Source: Plasmodium brasilianum (lineage: Eukaryota; Apicomplexa; Aconoidasida; Haemosporida; Plasmodiidae). Taken from it: a DNA stretch of 64,000 bases. Shown here piece by piece: positions 26,183 to 40,343 of the stretch (position 1 is its first letter; each line of letters starts with the position of its first letter). Both the position numbers and the translations under genes were made by a program. The notes under the pieces are model-generated. The model made no database searches and was not told where the DNA came from. It saw nothing but the letters and a program-made list of their open reading frames with translations. The stretch is taken from positions 2,272,501 to 2,336,500 of the forward strand of contig NC_090120.1 in assembly GCF_023973825.1 (NCBI RefSeq), given 5' to 3'.

Positions 26183-29100
26183 AATCTATAATAAGTAATA
26201 TGTTAGTTTGTGTAATCTTCAATATGAACTGATATATGTATCATCCCTATTAATATGCCTAATAAACATTCCCATAATTTCTTATATTTTACATTTGTAT
26301 CCATATACATATGGTATTTTTAGGATACAACAGTTAAAATATATGTTCTTTGTTTTTTTGTGAATTTAAAATTTTTCTTTTTTCTAAACATATATATTCT
26401 GAAATTATTATAGAATTATTAAATATACATTATGAACTAGTAAATATATGTGATTATGTCAATGGATTCTTATGAAAAATATATATTTTTATATTATAAC
26501 TCATATATAATAAGACAATTTATATAATTGTCTTTAAATAGGGTGTTAATCAATGTTTGAATTATAAAATATTGTACATTCTAATTTTCAATATTTCACA
26601 GTAACACTATTATATATTAACTAAATTAAAAATATTTTTTGTTATTTTTTGGGTAAAAATGAACGTGATTTTTTTTATTTTTAATGAAATATACTGAAAG
26701 TGTTTTGTTCCCATGCATGTGTATATATGCATGTTTTGTTATTTACTTTAAAAAAAAAATAATATCATATTAAAATATGAATGATCTATAATAGTTTACT
26801 ATATTCATAAAATTAATTATTTGCAATTAAAGAGTTAAATGCATATATCGCATTGCTATAATGATTAAATGAATTATTAATTAATATTTAAAAACTATTT
26901 TTATATATATTTTATTGAAAATTTTTATATAAATATATTATGAATTTTATATATATCCTATGTCATTGAATCATTAAAATAACGATTTGAATTTAATCAG
27001 ATATTATTAGTTAATATGTCGAAATTTAGTTTTATTTTTATGTTTATCTCGTAATAGTAAATTTAGAAAAATACATTATATGAGGGTAAAATAAAAATTT
27101 TAATTAAGCATAATGAAAAAAAATATATACAGTTGTAAAAACATGTAATTATTTGTAAATAAAGAATTACATATTCGTGCTCTTTACGCACTTTCCATAA
27201 ATATATGATGTAAATTGTTAAAATAATTTTAAATGTATATAATAATAAAGTTTATATTAATTAATAATTTCTTTAAAAAATAATGACAATTTTTAAACAA
27301 AATAAATGTTAAAGAATATTTTGTTCTAATATATAACTTATGAATGCGTAATATTTTTTATATTTTTTATATATTTTTAAATAAGGCATAATGTAAAATT
27401 TAATCTATTTTTTTTTTACTGTTTAGTTAAAAAATTTAAAAAATATGTTTCTTCTCTCAACCGTTTTTGAGTAAATTTAATAAATACAATTCACATATTA
27501 AATTTGATTTTTCATATTTTCTAAACAAACTCATAATATAACTTTAATATATGATTTAGTTGCAATAATAGAATGAATTTAAAAATATATTGTTTAATCT
27601 CTTAACACATAGATATCCCATTTTTTATAAATGCATACTTATATAGTAAATATCATAATAACATCATATATAGAAAATTTTGTATGACAGCGAAAATATT
27701 TCTAATTATTGTTTAAATAAAAAACATATATATTTATATATATATTATTAATATTAAATGTTATTTTATTTGAATAGAATATCTTTTTCTATTAATAAAA
27801 TATAAGCATATATATGGCATAAATTATTGTGATAATGTATTTTTCTACTTTTACATCTACAACTATGTTAAAAAAAAAATAAATAATTGAATTAGAATCG
27901 ATTCTATTTTATATAGTATTTGTTTAATTAAAGGCAATGTAAAAACTGAGAATATCTATATTTATTTACTTAAATATTTTTAGAAGAATTATGGAAATTA
28001 AATTTATTACAATTGTTTCATTTTTTTTTATGTCATAAAATAACCTATATATTTATTGTTGTATTGTTCATAATAATTTGAAATATACATGATTTTAAAA
28101 TTTTTTTAGATTATATATTATAATAACAATGATTTATGAATTTATAAAAACTGTTTAAAATATTTTACGAGTTTTACACAAATATTCTATCAAATAATAT
28201 TATCAGAATTATAATTATATACTAGACTTCGAAGGTTATTACAGACGCCCATGTAAATATAAGATACTGTGGATAAATCAAAGAACAATTTGAATTTTTC
28301 TATATTTTTATATAATTATTTTAATTGAATATAGGATGAAAATTATACAAAAGGAACATTACACATAAGAAGTCATATTTGTTGTAATTATTTGTACGTT
28401 TCCACGTAATTCATAGAATATATATTTCAAAGAATACTATAATTAAAATATTATTATTTATTGTAATTATAAATGATGTGGTCTAATATTATTTTTGATT
28501 ATGATTTTTATGGTTACTTTTGTGACAACAGATATTGATATATAAAAATTATATTTTTATATCATATGAAAACAGAGTTACAGACAATTAATATTTTTAG
28601 TTGCACTGACTTTTAAACAGGATTACTATAGTAACGCACAATCATTTTATATTCGTCTAAGACGTTATTCAAATTTAGATAATATTATAATTTAAAAAAA
28701 TGTGACATTTCGAAATAAAGTAGTACGTTAATTTAAGCAAAGCGTATAAAGTATATTAATTAAAAAACAGATGTAAACGATATTTAAAAGGAACCTTCTT
28801 AATTGTTAATTATAGAGAATTGCAAAATACAAAAATTAGTATAGGAGAACAAATATATAAATAAATAAATATATAAAATATAAATCTGTGAACAAATTAC
28901 ATATGTATTATTAGAGTATTATATATGAATTCAATTCATATATTATGAATTTTTAAAAATATTCTTTCTTTTTATTTTTACATTTTAATATAGACAGACA
29001 TATAAGTTACTGAACTGTCATATATAACCATATGAAAAAAACAACATATAATACACTCTTTTAATGAAAGTTTTATATATAAAATGACATTGTATGTCAA

Positions 29101-29269
29101 TATATAGCATTGTTCTAATGTTATAATAAGTTTTTTTTTTTTTTTAAATATAAAGATAAATTGAAGAATATGCATATAATACAAGGTATAAACATAAAAA
29201 AGTTTTCACTTTTTTTCTTTTATGTATTTTAGAATAAAAATTTAGTAACGATTGATTTTTTCTTGTCAT
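26183..29269. other. A+T-rich spacer, 3' flank
   Basis: No supported gene over about 3 kb. The stretch around 28200-28290 is slightly less A+T-rich but shows no convincing frame. I looked for type A and type B relics and found none. Confidence 0.45.
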
Positions 29270-29783
29270 TTTTAGCTCCTTTACCATGTCTATTATATAC
29301 TTCAATATAAATATTTTAATTTCTGTTTGATTTTATTATATAAGTATTGTTTCATTTTGGAGACTCTTCAGTTCATATACACAGATTTATCTCTTTTTTT
29401 TTTTCATTTTTTTTGAACTTTTTTCAAGTATATACATGTATGAATGAGGACATAATATAAAATGTACATGTATATATATCCCTAAAATTTTCTTTACTTC
29501 AAATTTTCATTTCTCCCTTTTATCTCACTTTAACCAAACTCTTTGTCTTTCTTTTTTTTTGAAGTTAGTATTTAAAAAATTAAAATAAAAAAATAATATA
29601 TTATTAAATTATAATAGTATTTCCTTGTGTATAAATTTTCAAAAATAAGATAAATTATAAATTTAGCTTTACAATTGTAAAAAAGTCGATGTACGGTAAG
29701 TATAAGATAGAACTGTTATAATAATCGTATTAATATACGTAATACTAATTGGTATACTTATTTTATTTTTTGCACTTGATATA

Positions 29784-30041
29784 TTGCTTTTCATTGTAGG
29801 CTTAAATATTAATGAAATGTAAATGCATAAATTCTAATAAATATAAAATATGAGAATTGAGGGAATTATCGCTGTGTACATGAATAATACGCTTTCTTTT
29901 TATAGGTTAACTGTATCTTTATCAAGATAAATTAATCATCCTGAAAGAAGGTTATGTTAAAAAAGGAGGAATAAAAAAGGAGATAAACATCATCTGATAT
30001 GGCCATGGAAAAGTGGCTCCAGTAAAATAAAAAAAAAATAA
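29784..30041 (+). pseudogene. Decayed small two-exon gene, copy II
   Basis: The signal-like first part reads LLFIVGLNINEM and then a stop; its ATG has become TTG at 29784. A good acceptor CTTTTTATAG ends at 29905. After it comes LTVSLSR, a stop, then a basic stretch (INHPERRLC, KRRNKKGDKHH) with tryptophans, ending SSKIKKK and TAA 30039-30041. The ending aligns with IIKKK at the end of copy III. Two in-frame stops and the lost start mark it as dead. Confidence 0.4.
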
Positions 30042-30747
30042 AATATAATGAAATATGATTAATACTGTTACACAATGTATATGTATAGTTGGATATTTTA
30101 AGGTAATTTTTTTTTCGTTTTTTTTTAAGTTCAAACATAAATTACAAAGATATTTTTCTAAAAAGGAAAATGGATATACACACAAGTGTTTTATGAAAAA
30201 GAGACAGAAATAAAATGGTTGTGTATCTCTTTACAACATTTTCCTAAATTCGTTTTTTTTTTCTTTAGCATGAATGAAAGGGTGAAAATAGAAAAATTAA
30301 GCAATTAATTATATAATTTGTTGGGAATTAAAGATACAAAAGTTCATAACTATTGTTTTCAAAAAATTTATATATGTCATCTATTCTGATATGCCATGTA
30401 TATATACATTGGCGATGAACATACATGTATGTAAATGCGCATGGGCGCGTGCCTATATATAAATATGTATACTTACATAATGTAATGTATCCATTTATAT
30501 ATTTTAATACCTGTATATTTCTACATTTCAAAATACGTATCTTTTTTTTTTAAACGTGATAAATATATTTTGAATTATTTATCTATATTTATAATACGGT
30601 TGATAGAGGCGTGTTTTCTTGCATAAACAGACGGTACACAAAAATAATAATAGCTAATAAAACAAATGAAATATATTTTTTACAACTTCATTTATCTATT
30701 TTTTCTTATGAAATCATTATGGCAGTTCCTTTTGATGGATGAGCTTC

Positions 30748-30778
<31 letters not shown>

Positions 30779-31120
30779 TGTAGATTTTTTTTTATGTTGT
30801 ACCGTACATATGTGAAACGAAGGAACCCATAAGAAGAATACATTTATAAAGACACCAATGCATATTAAAATCATTTAAAATAAAATATATCGAATAGGGT
30901 ATTTATAGTCATTAAGTAATTTTAAGTATATAAATAAATGAAAAAATATGGGTTACCAATTTCGTTCACGTTGTATACTCTCATCGAGTATCATTATTCA
31001 TAGATGTATGCTTACGTATGCATATAGCATGTTTATATATATTTTTTTTTTTTTTTCATGTACTAGCTTTTCTTGCGCGTGTTAGAGTGTTTATATTGAA
31101 AAGTCATAACAGGAAGCGCG

Positions 31121-31139
31121 TAAATAAATAAATAAATAA

Positions 31140-31178
<39 letters not shown>
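31121..31178. repeat. (AAAT)n followed by (TA)n microsatellite
   Basis: About six AAAT/TAAA units pass directly into an alternating TA run of over 30 bases. It lies where block II ceases to resemble blocks I and III, so it may mark the truncation point or be the product of slippage after it. Confidence 0.85.
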
Positions 31179-31181
<3 letters not shown>

Positions 31182-32487
31182 CATACATGTTTAATAGTTA
31201 TTTTACTAATTTTATAAGCTATTATATGTTATAATTAAAATATTACTCTCTATTATGTATATAAGGATTGCTTATATAAGGATAAGTTATATGATTTTTA
31301 GTGATATTTATATATGAGTATTTTAGTATGAATAATTAAAATATTTCCAAAAATGCTCTCCCGTAATTTTGAAAGTAAATCTTAAATTATGATTTCTATT
31401 CAATTTGTTAAGCATGAGGTACGTAAATTTGAAGATGTATTACTTACACAAGAAAAATATTAAGTATTTCATTTATTCGAATAGAGCTGAAACTGGATAT
31501 TTTGAATTAAATATTCGCATATAAATACAAAAGAAATATTGGAAAGCTTGTTAATCAAAATATTGGTAAGTTCTTTAATTTTCTTTTTTCTTTATTAATA
31601 TTTAAAGTTATAATTTTTTATGAAATTATATATTTTCTGTATACGATATATATATATATATAGTGTTTTTGTTTTAGTGTTTAGATTATTCGAAGGATGT
31701 AATAAAAATCTATTAGTACAATTTTAATATCTAGTAGGTACCTAATTAGAATATTATTAATTTGTGCATTATTCTTTTCTACTAATGATGGATATGTTGA
31801 AAAGGTGTATTATATTATTATTATAGTTAATTGTATTTTATATGAATCACATAAATTTTTAGTATAAAATAATTCCATAATATAAAAGATATGTATTTTT
31901 ATGCTTGATAATATTAATCTAATACATTTTTAGCTAAAGAAGATTTGATTGGTATTATATTTTATACATGAATTCATGTATATCTTCATTTTTGTTTTCT
32001 TTTTTCAAATTTTATTTAAATATCCATGTATATATACATGTAGTTAAAAAAAAATAAAATAAGTTGTTAAAATTAAAAATTTCAAATTTAAAAGCTATAG
32101 TATAAAATATATATAATTAAAATTTATATTAAAAAAATAAAAAATAAATCAATAATTACCCTTAAAAAATATATTTTATCATATATTCGTTATTATGTTA
32201 TGTGTATTATTTTAAAACAGGTTATAAAACAAAAAAATATGCATATTTTTACCTAGTAACTGAGTAAGGTGCTATAAATAACTCAAAGCGATAAGATATA
32301 TATTTTTATTTTCATTTATTATTACTATTACTATAATAATTAATATTTTTAAGAAATAATATAGAACTTTCTAAATTATAAGTTATATAAAATATAAATT
32401 ATTAATGGTAATGTTGAAAATAACAATAATTCTCTGAAAATACATATAAATACATCATCTATATTATTTACAACATATATACGATAG
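31179..32487. other. A+T-rich spacer
   Basis: No gene seen between the end of block II and the upstream element of the type B gene. Confidence 0.45.
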
Positions 32488-32533
32488 GTTATATATTCCA
32501 TATTCTACATAAACTCTCTATATACAAATATTT
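32488..32533 (+). promoter_or_regulatory. Conserved upstream element of the family (copy 4, type B gene)
   Basis: CCATATTCTACATAAACT begins at 32498, about 386 bases before the ATG. The CATTCTA half is degenerate and the tail reads CAAATATTTAGAA. Its presence shows that type A and type B genes share the element. Confidence 0.5.
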
Positions 32534-32884
32534 AGAATTCTTTTTTATTTTAAAAAGGATAAATAAACAATTTATTTAATTAATGCACTATGTTAAATAA
32601 TTATTTTATGTTTTTTGAAATAATTTTTAATGAATTTAGATTATTTTATTACTGAAAAAAATATTTATATTAAAATAAAATAAAAAATTTATGGTAAATT
32701 TTAAAAAAAATTATTGTCCATGTTTTGAAAAGAATCACACTTAATATATTTTATTAGGTATATACAAAGTAATAATAAAGTTAAATAATAAAAACTAATA
32801 TTGCATTTTATCATTAAAAGTATATTATATTAATATTATTACTATTCACTTATTGTATGATTTAGGATATTAAAGATCTTTATT

Positions 32885-33774
32885 ATGGAACAAAAAATTA
32901 AGTTATTCTTAATTATTAAAATTGCTGCTGTTATCGCTTTAACTTGGACAAATCACCTTAACAATAATGTAATAAGAAAATATTATTTAAGAAAATTTTT
33001 ATTTTCGCTATTTTTACTATATTATTTATATTAATAATTTTCTTTAGAAGGAGTTATGTATCATTTAAATTTAAAATATTTACTTTGATTTTTTAGAAAA
33101 ATTTTAACAAATATTTGGTTGATAACTGCAATATTAGGAGAAAATTAGATACGATAAATGATCGATTATTAGCAAAATATAAACAGGATAACTGTTCAAA
33201 TACGGCGGTTTTAAAAGAAGATACACAATATAATAGAGAGTGTGAAAAAAAAAATATATCTAGTTATAAAAAGTGGACAAATGAAAAGAACAAAAAATAT
33301 AATAGAAATTTATTAAATAAGGCAAAATACTATACAGAAGTTGTGGATTATAATAATGGGATGTTTGATGGAAAACATTTTCATTTTGAAAAAAAATGGA
33401 TCAAAAAAAAAGATTATGATAATTCTTTGGAAAATAAGAGGAGAATTTGTGATATTGCTTTGAAAAAAATAAAATTTAGAAGTTATGGATTTGGAGTTAC
33501 CCTATTTTTTATTTTTTTGTTTTTGGGCATAGGATTATCAATATTGCCAATATTTGATTTTTGGAAAAGTTTGGAAAGTAAGTTTGAAAGCGCCCCATTA
33601 ATTGGTACTTTGTATAAGTCTATAGATGGGTTGAATAAGCATGAACAATTTTATGTATATCTGGCATTATTTAGCGTAATAATTATTATGTTTTCTGTTA
33701 TGCTTATAATTGGAATATATAAGATCTTACGTAATAATGAAAAATATAATAAAATAAAATTAATGTCGGAATAA
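32885..33774 (+). CDS. Type B fam-l/fam-m family exported protein, two exons
   Basis: Exon 1 is 32885-32968 (28 codons, MEQKIKLFLIIKIAAVIALT...) with donor GTAATA. Exon 2 is 33097-33774 after TTTTTTAG. The product is 253 residues. The export-like site is DRLLAKYKQD with arginine at residue 51. The type B block follows: KYYTEVVDYNNGMFDGKHF (about 105-123), then HFEKKWIKKKDYD, NKRRICDIALKKIKFRSYGF, a first helix (about 160-180), a short loop, a second helix (about 214-236) and YKILRNNEKYNKIKLMSE. The central block differs wholly from type A, though exon 1, the export site and the architecture agree, so the two types are sister families. It is paired with the type A gene 1.9 kb downstream. Confidence 0.9.
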
Positions 33775-35195
33775 AATATATAATCAGCTACATATATTTT
33801 TTTGTAAAGAATTCGTTAATATGAAGAAATATTGGCAATATTTTTAGTGACACGCTTAATAATCATATATGTAATATCTAATGTATTATAAGTGCACATA
33901 AGTATAAATGGCCACCGTAATAAACAATAATAAAAAAATATGCTCTTTACTTTTTTGTAAATATGAATTTTTTAATGTTCTTTAATTTGTTTTTGAAATT
34001 ATTATTGTAGATTAATTAAATAATATGGAATAACTAATGTATTTTTCCTTTAAATTTAATATATAATAGAACAATTCATAAACTTTTTTAGAACTATAAT
34101 AAAATATAACTGTATTAAATAGTTTTTCTGTTTATTTTTTATCTAGTTCTCTTCTAAAATTGTTGATTTGCATATTTTAAGAAAATATATTACTTATTTG
34201 AAATTAAATATATATGTCTTTTTTTGTGTTCTGTGAAAGGAATTAAATGTATTTTGATGAACAAACATATATATATGTGCATATATCTTACTAAAGGAAG
34301 ACTTAATATTAATTATATAAAATAATCTTTATGATATATATGCAAAAAAATATATTTACTATAAAAATAGTTTTTACAGACGTTGAGAACTTTTGCTTTT
34401 TATAAATGTAAAATTAAAAATATATACTAAAACACGATACCTGTTTAATTATGTATCATTTAAAACTTCTTACTAACATGAGGATTCTAAACAGTTAGAA
34501 TAAAAAGAGAAATTAGGAATAGTTAGCGTATATTTATTGAGGATAATAACACAATTAATTCAGTTAATTAAAAATTACTTATAAGCATATTAGATTGATA
34601 ATTAGAGTATAAACAAGCTATATATTTTAGATATTTTTTATATAATTAAAATTTTAAATTGCTTAGATAAATTTAATCATTTATTAATAGATCATTTGGT
34701 AAACATGTTTTTTTTTTTCTATTTTTTTTATTAAATTAAAATATTTTCTATATTTATACATATTATATAAGAAAAAGAAAAATATATAAGTCGAATAATT
34801 TTAAACTCTTTACTTAAAAATATTAGTATAAATAAAACTTAATTAAATTTTAAAATTATCAAAAAAAAAGTATTATAGAAAAATAAAAAATTCTAATTTA
34901 TTTATTATTTATATTTATATTGATTTATACAAATTGTAGTATTATATAAATTTCATTTATTAAATGTATTATAAACCTTTTTAGAGTCAATATATTACAG
35001 TTAGTATATCATAAAATGGTGTGCAATATATATTTTTTTTCATTAAACTTTGAAGCTGTTACGTTGTTATTATAATTAATATTATTTAACTACAACAAAT
35101 GGTTTTCAAAAATTACATCTTTTATAAAATTAGAATTATTATTAATAATTCTTTAAAATTAGTTATTATCTAAAAGTATATATAAAAGAGCATTG
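33775..35195. other. Spacer within a doublet (B then A)
   Basis: No gene seen. This 3' plus 5' flank is shorter than in the other doublets. AAATGGTTTTCAAAAATTAC at 35097 resembles AAATTCCAATTTTTGAAAAC-type sequence upstream of the gene at 25201. Confidence 0.4.
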
Positions 35196-35266
35196 TGTAT
35201 ATTCTATGTGTTCTATATTCTATACATTCTCTATTCTATATCAATTGAATACTTAGAAATATTAAA
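35196..35266 (+). promoter_or_regulatory. Conserved upstream element of the family (copy 5, expanded)
   Basis: The TTCTAT unit occurs several times in succession (ATTCTATGTGTTCTATATTC, then CATTCTCTATTCTATAT from 35225), followed by TAGAAATATT. The last core lies 405 bases before the ATG. The extra units look like local duplication of the element. Confidence 0.6.
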
Positions 35267-35629
35267 AATTTATATATCTTTTTTTTAAATTGGTAAAAGA
35301 TATAATAAAGAAAATATTTAAATAATTCAATAGTTAATATAATTAACTTATGTATTTTGAATATTCATTAATGTGGTCGAATTATATTATTCTAATGAAA
35401 TTTTTTTTTTTATATATATAATTCAAATAAAATTTTGCATAATATATTTTAACAGTTATGTTTTATTGTCTGCATTGTAAAAAATATTATATAGTAATAC
35501 GAATTTTATTATGTTTTTACTGAAAAATATTAAAAAAAATTAAATAAACTATTATAATATTATATATCATTAAAAGGATATTATAATATTGTTAACTTAT
35601 TCGTTATATAATATATTACTACACGAAAG

Positions 35630-36626
35630 ATGTATACATTGAAACAAAAAATGAAAATACTTTTTTTCATTATAATTTCTATTTTTATGTTTTTAACTTG
35701 GATATACCATTTTAACAATGATAAAGTATAAAAATATTATTATAGAATATTTATTTTATTCATAATTTTAGTGTTTTATTAATATAATTTTTCTCTATTA
35801 AATTGTTTATTTTTCAAATAACAAATATTTACATTATGTTTTTTAGAGTACGTTCAACAACTCCTTGAATAAGAATTTCATACTTGATAGAAAATTGAAC
35901 ATAAGGACTTATCGATTATTAGCAAAATGTACCCAACCTAAACATTCGAGTGCTGAAGAGTTAAACGAAAAAATAGAAAATATTGGTATACACGAAAAAG
36001 GAGATATATCGAATAATGAAAAAAGGGACAAAACAATAAAAAAAAAATCAAAAGAAAGTTTATTAAATAATCTGGAAATCCTTAAGAAATCTAAGAAAAA
36101 TAAATGGTGGATATTTGAAACCAAAAAATATTCTCGTCTTGAAAAAAAAATATTCAAGGAAATGGATTATATAGATTTTCTTAAAAATAACAGGACAATT
36201 AATGATAAGACATACAAAAGGATAATACGTAAAAAATATAGACTGAGATTTGCATTACCTGTATTATTAATCTTGTTATTTATAACTGTATTCGTGATAG
36301 ATTTCACAATGGGTTTATTATGTAATAATGGTGGATTGTGGTATCATATAGGGTTATGGGAATATATAAAATCATTGTCATCCAATGTAAAAGATGTGCT
36401 GGAACATTTACCATCATGGTTGAGATATTGTGCATCGTGGAATACAGAACACCATATAACAGAACAAGCAAGTAAATGTAAAGAGTTTTGTGCATTAAAT
36501 AATTTATTTGGTATTGTAATGTATTTCTTACCTTTCATTATATTAGGTATAACCCTTATAATAACACTTATTTACTACCATATAAAAGTTAAAAAATATG
36601 AAAAAATTAAGTTTAGGAAAAGATAA
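35630..36626 (+). CDS. Type A fam-l/fam-m family exported protein, shifted start
   Basis: Where other genes have ATGGAACAAAAA this one has TTGAAACAAAAA. An ATG three codons earlier, at 35630, is in frame and gives MYTLKQKMKILFFIIISIFM..., so the gene probably survives with a new start. Exon 1 is 35630-35725 (donor GTATAA), exon 2 is 35847-36626 after GTTTTTTAG; the total is 291 residues, the longest of the set. It has RTYRLLAKC with arginine at 55, FETKKYSRLEKKIFKEMDY, a first helix (about 166-185), an unusually long loop with several tryptophans and four cysteines that could pair, a second helix, and the tail KKVKKYEKIKFRKR. It is the doublet partner of the type B gene at 32885. Confidence 0.85.
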
Positions 36627-39600
36627 AATGTACAGTAACAAATATGTTTTTTTTATAACAAATTCCCTAATGCGAACACATTTGTGTGAAATCTTTAGTT
36701 ATATATTTATTAAATATTCCCGTAATTATTTGGATTTTACAAAAGCGCCTCTATATATGTAGAGTTTTTTATACAAAACAGCAAAAAAATGTGATCTTAT
36801 ATTTTTGTTAATTTAATCGTTTTAATTTTGTTAATTCTATATTATGAATTATTGTTTTATATTTACTAAATTTTATAGTTTCTAATATTCATTTTTGTAT
36901 TTATATAGATTTTCACGAAATATATATTAATGGGGGACTAAATAAAAGTATAACAGCACAAATCATATAAGTTTATTGATATTTGTTAATTTTTTTAAAT
37001 ATAAAAATAAATAATTTCGGTTTTTCAAATTTTTCTACTAAAAAATAATTATTTGTACAATATATTAAGATAATTTATTACAATCTATAATTTAATAAAA
37101 ATTATTCCTTTATTTATATTAAGTGAATGGAACTGAATATATTTTATTGAATTTACATGTATATATATATACTTTTAATTAAAGAAGTTTTTATTGTGCA
37201 AAATTCAAATAATTCTTAAAGAAATATATTACAAAACGTAATTATTGTAAAAATCCTTTTAATGTACATTTAATGTTTCAGAATAATATAAATTTAATGT
37301 TATTAATATGCGTGAAAAAAATATCCTTATTATATATCGCTTATCTATAAATTCTTACTAACGGATTTTTATATTTACAATTTAGTGAGGAGTTCATATA
37401 TTTGTTATATTATTATTCAGCTATTACATGATATTAATTAAATTTTCGTGAAGTGAATTATATATATATTATATTAAATACTTATAAATAAAAAAACTAT
37501 TTAATTTTTATATTATTAAACATTTAATTTAGTGAATTAAATGTAATTATTTATTGTTATGTAATATGTATATATTTTTTTTTTTTTTTTGGTTTTTTTA
37601 TAATAGTGAAATTTCTAATGTTTGTATAAATCTGTAAAATAATATATTATGATAAGGGGTAAAGAAAAAATACAAATATTTCCTGCAATTACATATCAAT
37701 ATGTAGTGAATTTATTAAAATATATTTCCTACATTGTGCTGCAATATAAAAGTTATGTAAAAAAATTAATATTATTTTAAGAAACATAAATAAGATATAG
37801 ATTATATTGTACGTTAGAAATTCATTCTATTTATAAGGAACATTTTTTGAAAGAAATAAAAATAAATCACTTTATCTATATAACTTTTATAAACACAACA
37901 TTTTCCTTATTATTTTGATTTTTTTTATTAATATTTGTTTATGAAAATACTCTTTTTTTCTGTAAAAATATTAGTCATATATGTATAATATGTATTTTTT
38001 CGCTAGTATGTATCATTGTTAATTCAATTTACTATGTTTCCTTTTTCATTGATAAAAATTAATACAATCATTAAATTATTAAGATAAATTTCAGTTATTA
38101 CAGTTACATAAACTTTGAAAATTAATAATTTGTAAATTAAATAGTATAGACATATTTTTTCTATGTATAATTATACTTACGATATAAAGAAAAAGTGACC
38201 ATTATATATGGATAAATGTACATAGTGAAAATATTGTTATTAATTATTTTAATAAAAAATGATCTTATGTTTTTTTTTTCCCACTGTTGAGTATTACTAT
38301 ATTTTGTTAAAATATATCTTTTTCTATATATTATATACATACATATATATATATATATATATAAAACACCTATATTTTGCGTTATTTTTATATATTTCTT
38401 CTTTAAATTTTAAAATATAGTCTATAAAAATAATATCATGTAAAAAAATTAATTCTATCTATTCCGATAATTGTTTCGTTAGAATCTATATTACCATTAA
38501 AGATATCTATATATATATGAATATGAAATATGAAAAATTTTTTAATAAAATAAATATATTTACGTTATTTTATTTCGGATTTATTATATAAAAACTTTCG
38601 TAATACTAATATTTATATTGTTCTTAGTAAGACAAAATGTGCAGTTGTAAATATATATTTATTTAATTCTTCAATTGAGCAATACATTTTTATAAAAATT
38701 CTTGACTTATATATAAAAATAGATAAAATATATATACATCTATTATATCTATATTCTATAAAATAACTGCCTCATGAATCCAATTAAGATTTATTTATTT
38801 AATAAATTTATATATGTTAATTAGAAGAATAGGATATCTTAATTAAAGAAATACAGGAATAAATTTAAATTATTGAATGTTTTTATTAACAAATAGTTAT
38901 TAAATCTATGATAAATTTTATATACATGATATCACGCAAAAGGATTCATTTTTATTCTATCTTACTTATGCTTTCATCCGAAGTAAACGAATACATAATG
39001 TTTTGAATAAAATAATTAAAATATATTTATGTATCAAATATTTAATTAGTGTAATATTATTTTTGATTATTATTACAATAATGAATGCCTTATTTTCATT
39101 TTATATACTATACTAATTAATAATTATATATATATTTTAAAAATAATGATATAACATATTATATGTAGTGAATTTTTTTCGGAAAATATATATTAATACA
39201 ATCAGCAATTATTATATATTCATTTGATGTGTTTCTAAATGTATGTAATATTTTATTTGATGTTTGAACAAAATATCATAACTTTTAAAAAAAAAAAACA
39301 ATTCATAAAAACAGATTAAAATTCATTAATTAAAATGTTTTTTTTTTAGTTATTAGAGAAATATAATTTACAAAAAAACGTATGGATAAACAATTAATTT
39401 ATTCATAGCTGATAAGGTATTCTATATTTATTTAATATCTATCTATAAAATAATTTAACATGTGTGTAATATTCTGTTTTAAATGATTTAATATGGTGAT
39501 ATGCATATAAATTATGATAATATAATCTTTGAAAAAATTATTAATAAATTAAAATAATATAATTTTTATACTCAATAAAAAATTAATTATTATAATATAT

Positions 39601-39779
39601 ATTAAAATATGTGAGAGTTTTATAGAATTATTATAATATTATAATTATTAATTCTTTTATATATTATAGTGTAATTGAGACTAGTTATCTTCTATAATTT
39701 TGAAAATAAAAGTATTTTAATACTTTTATTTTTATTAATTATGAAATAAGTAATTTTTACTAGTACTTGAGTTCAAATT
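36627..39779. other. A+T-rich spacer, 3' flank
   Basis: No supported gene over about 3 kb. A long T run lies near 37570-37590. A CTATATTCTATAAAATA string near 38750 resembles the upstream element but has no family start about 400 bases beyond it. Confidence 0.45.
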
Positions 39780-40343
39780 TTTTGCCAAATTTTTTTTTCT
39801 GATTCTTATATATCCTTCCTTTTATTTTACTTGAATATTTGATTTATCTGTTTATATACCTATTGTTGTATTTTTATATGTCGTCATTCCATATTAATAG
39901 TTATATTTCTATTTTTTTAATTTTTATGAATTTTTTGTTAATATGTATGTATTCATGTAAGTAATTAATATATATAACTTATGTACATACATTCCTAAAA
40001 CGTTCTTCACTTTTTTATTTCTCTCTTTTATCTACTATTCTTCCTTCTTTTACCTTTCCCATATACTTTCCTTTTTTTTTTTTTTCCATTTCTCCTTTAG
40101 TTTTTTCTTTAGTTTATTTTACAAATTAATATTTGAAAAATTATAATTAGAAATAATCAAATTATTATGTTGTATGTAAGTTAACTTGTTATGGAATTTT
40201 GAAAAATAGGGAAAAAGTATAATTATTATTTTTCTGTTGTGACAAAGATACTGATAACTAAATCTATCGTTGATCTTTTGTAATAATTATTGCACCTTAT
40301 GTAATTATAATTGTAAATATTTATTTTGTCTTCTTTTCTTTGT

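Larger units (their letters stand above)
29270..31180 (+). repeat. Inter-doublet block, copy II (short, truncated)
   Basis: This copy corresponds to the first part of blocks I and III. It carries the polypyrimidine-rich start (29380-29570, resembling 39780-40110), a decayed two-exon gene (29784-30041), ATAATGTAATGTATCCATTTA (30477; the same string is at 15243 apart from small changes), TTCTTGCATAAAC (30616) and GAGCTTCATATAT (30742). It stops at an (AAAT)n(TA)n tract and lacks the right half with the small membrane-protein frame. Confidence 0.55.

Noticed and set aside
31141..31178. Possible replication origin or centromere-like A+T tract
   Set aside because: It is a simple TA microsatellite; Plasmodium centromeres are kilobase-scale A+T-rich cores, and the gene context is subtelomeric.
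35909..36538. Several - strand frames inside the type A gene at 35630
   Set aside because: They are shadows of exon 2 of a well-supported + strand gene.
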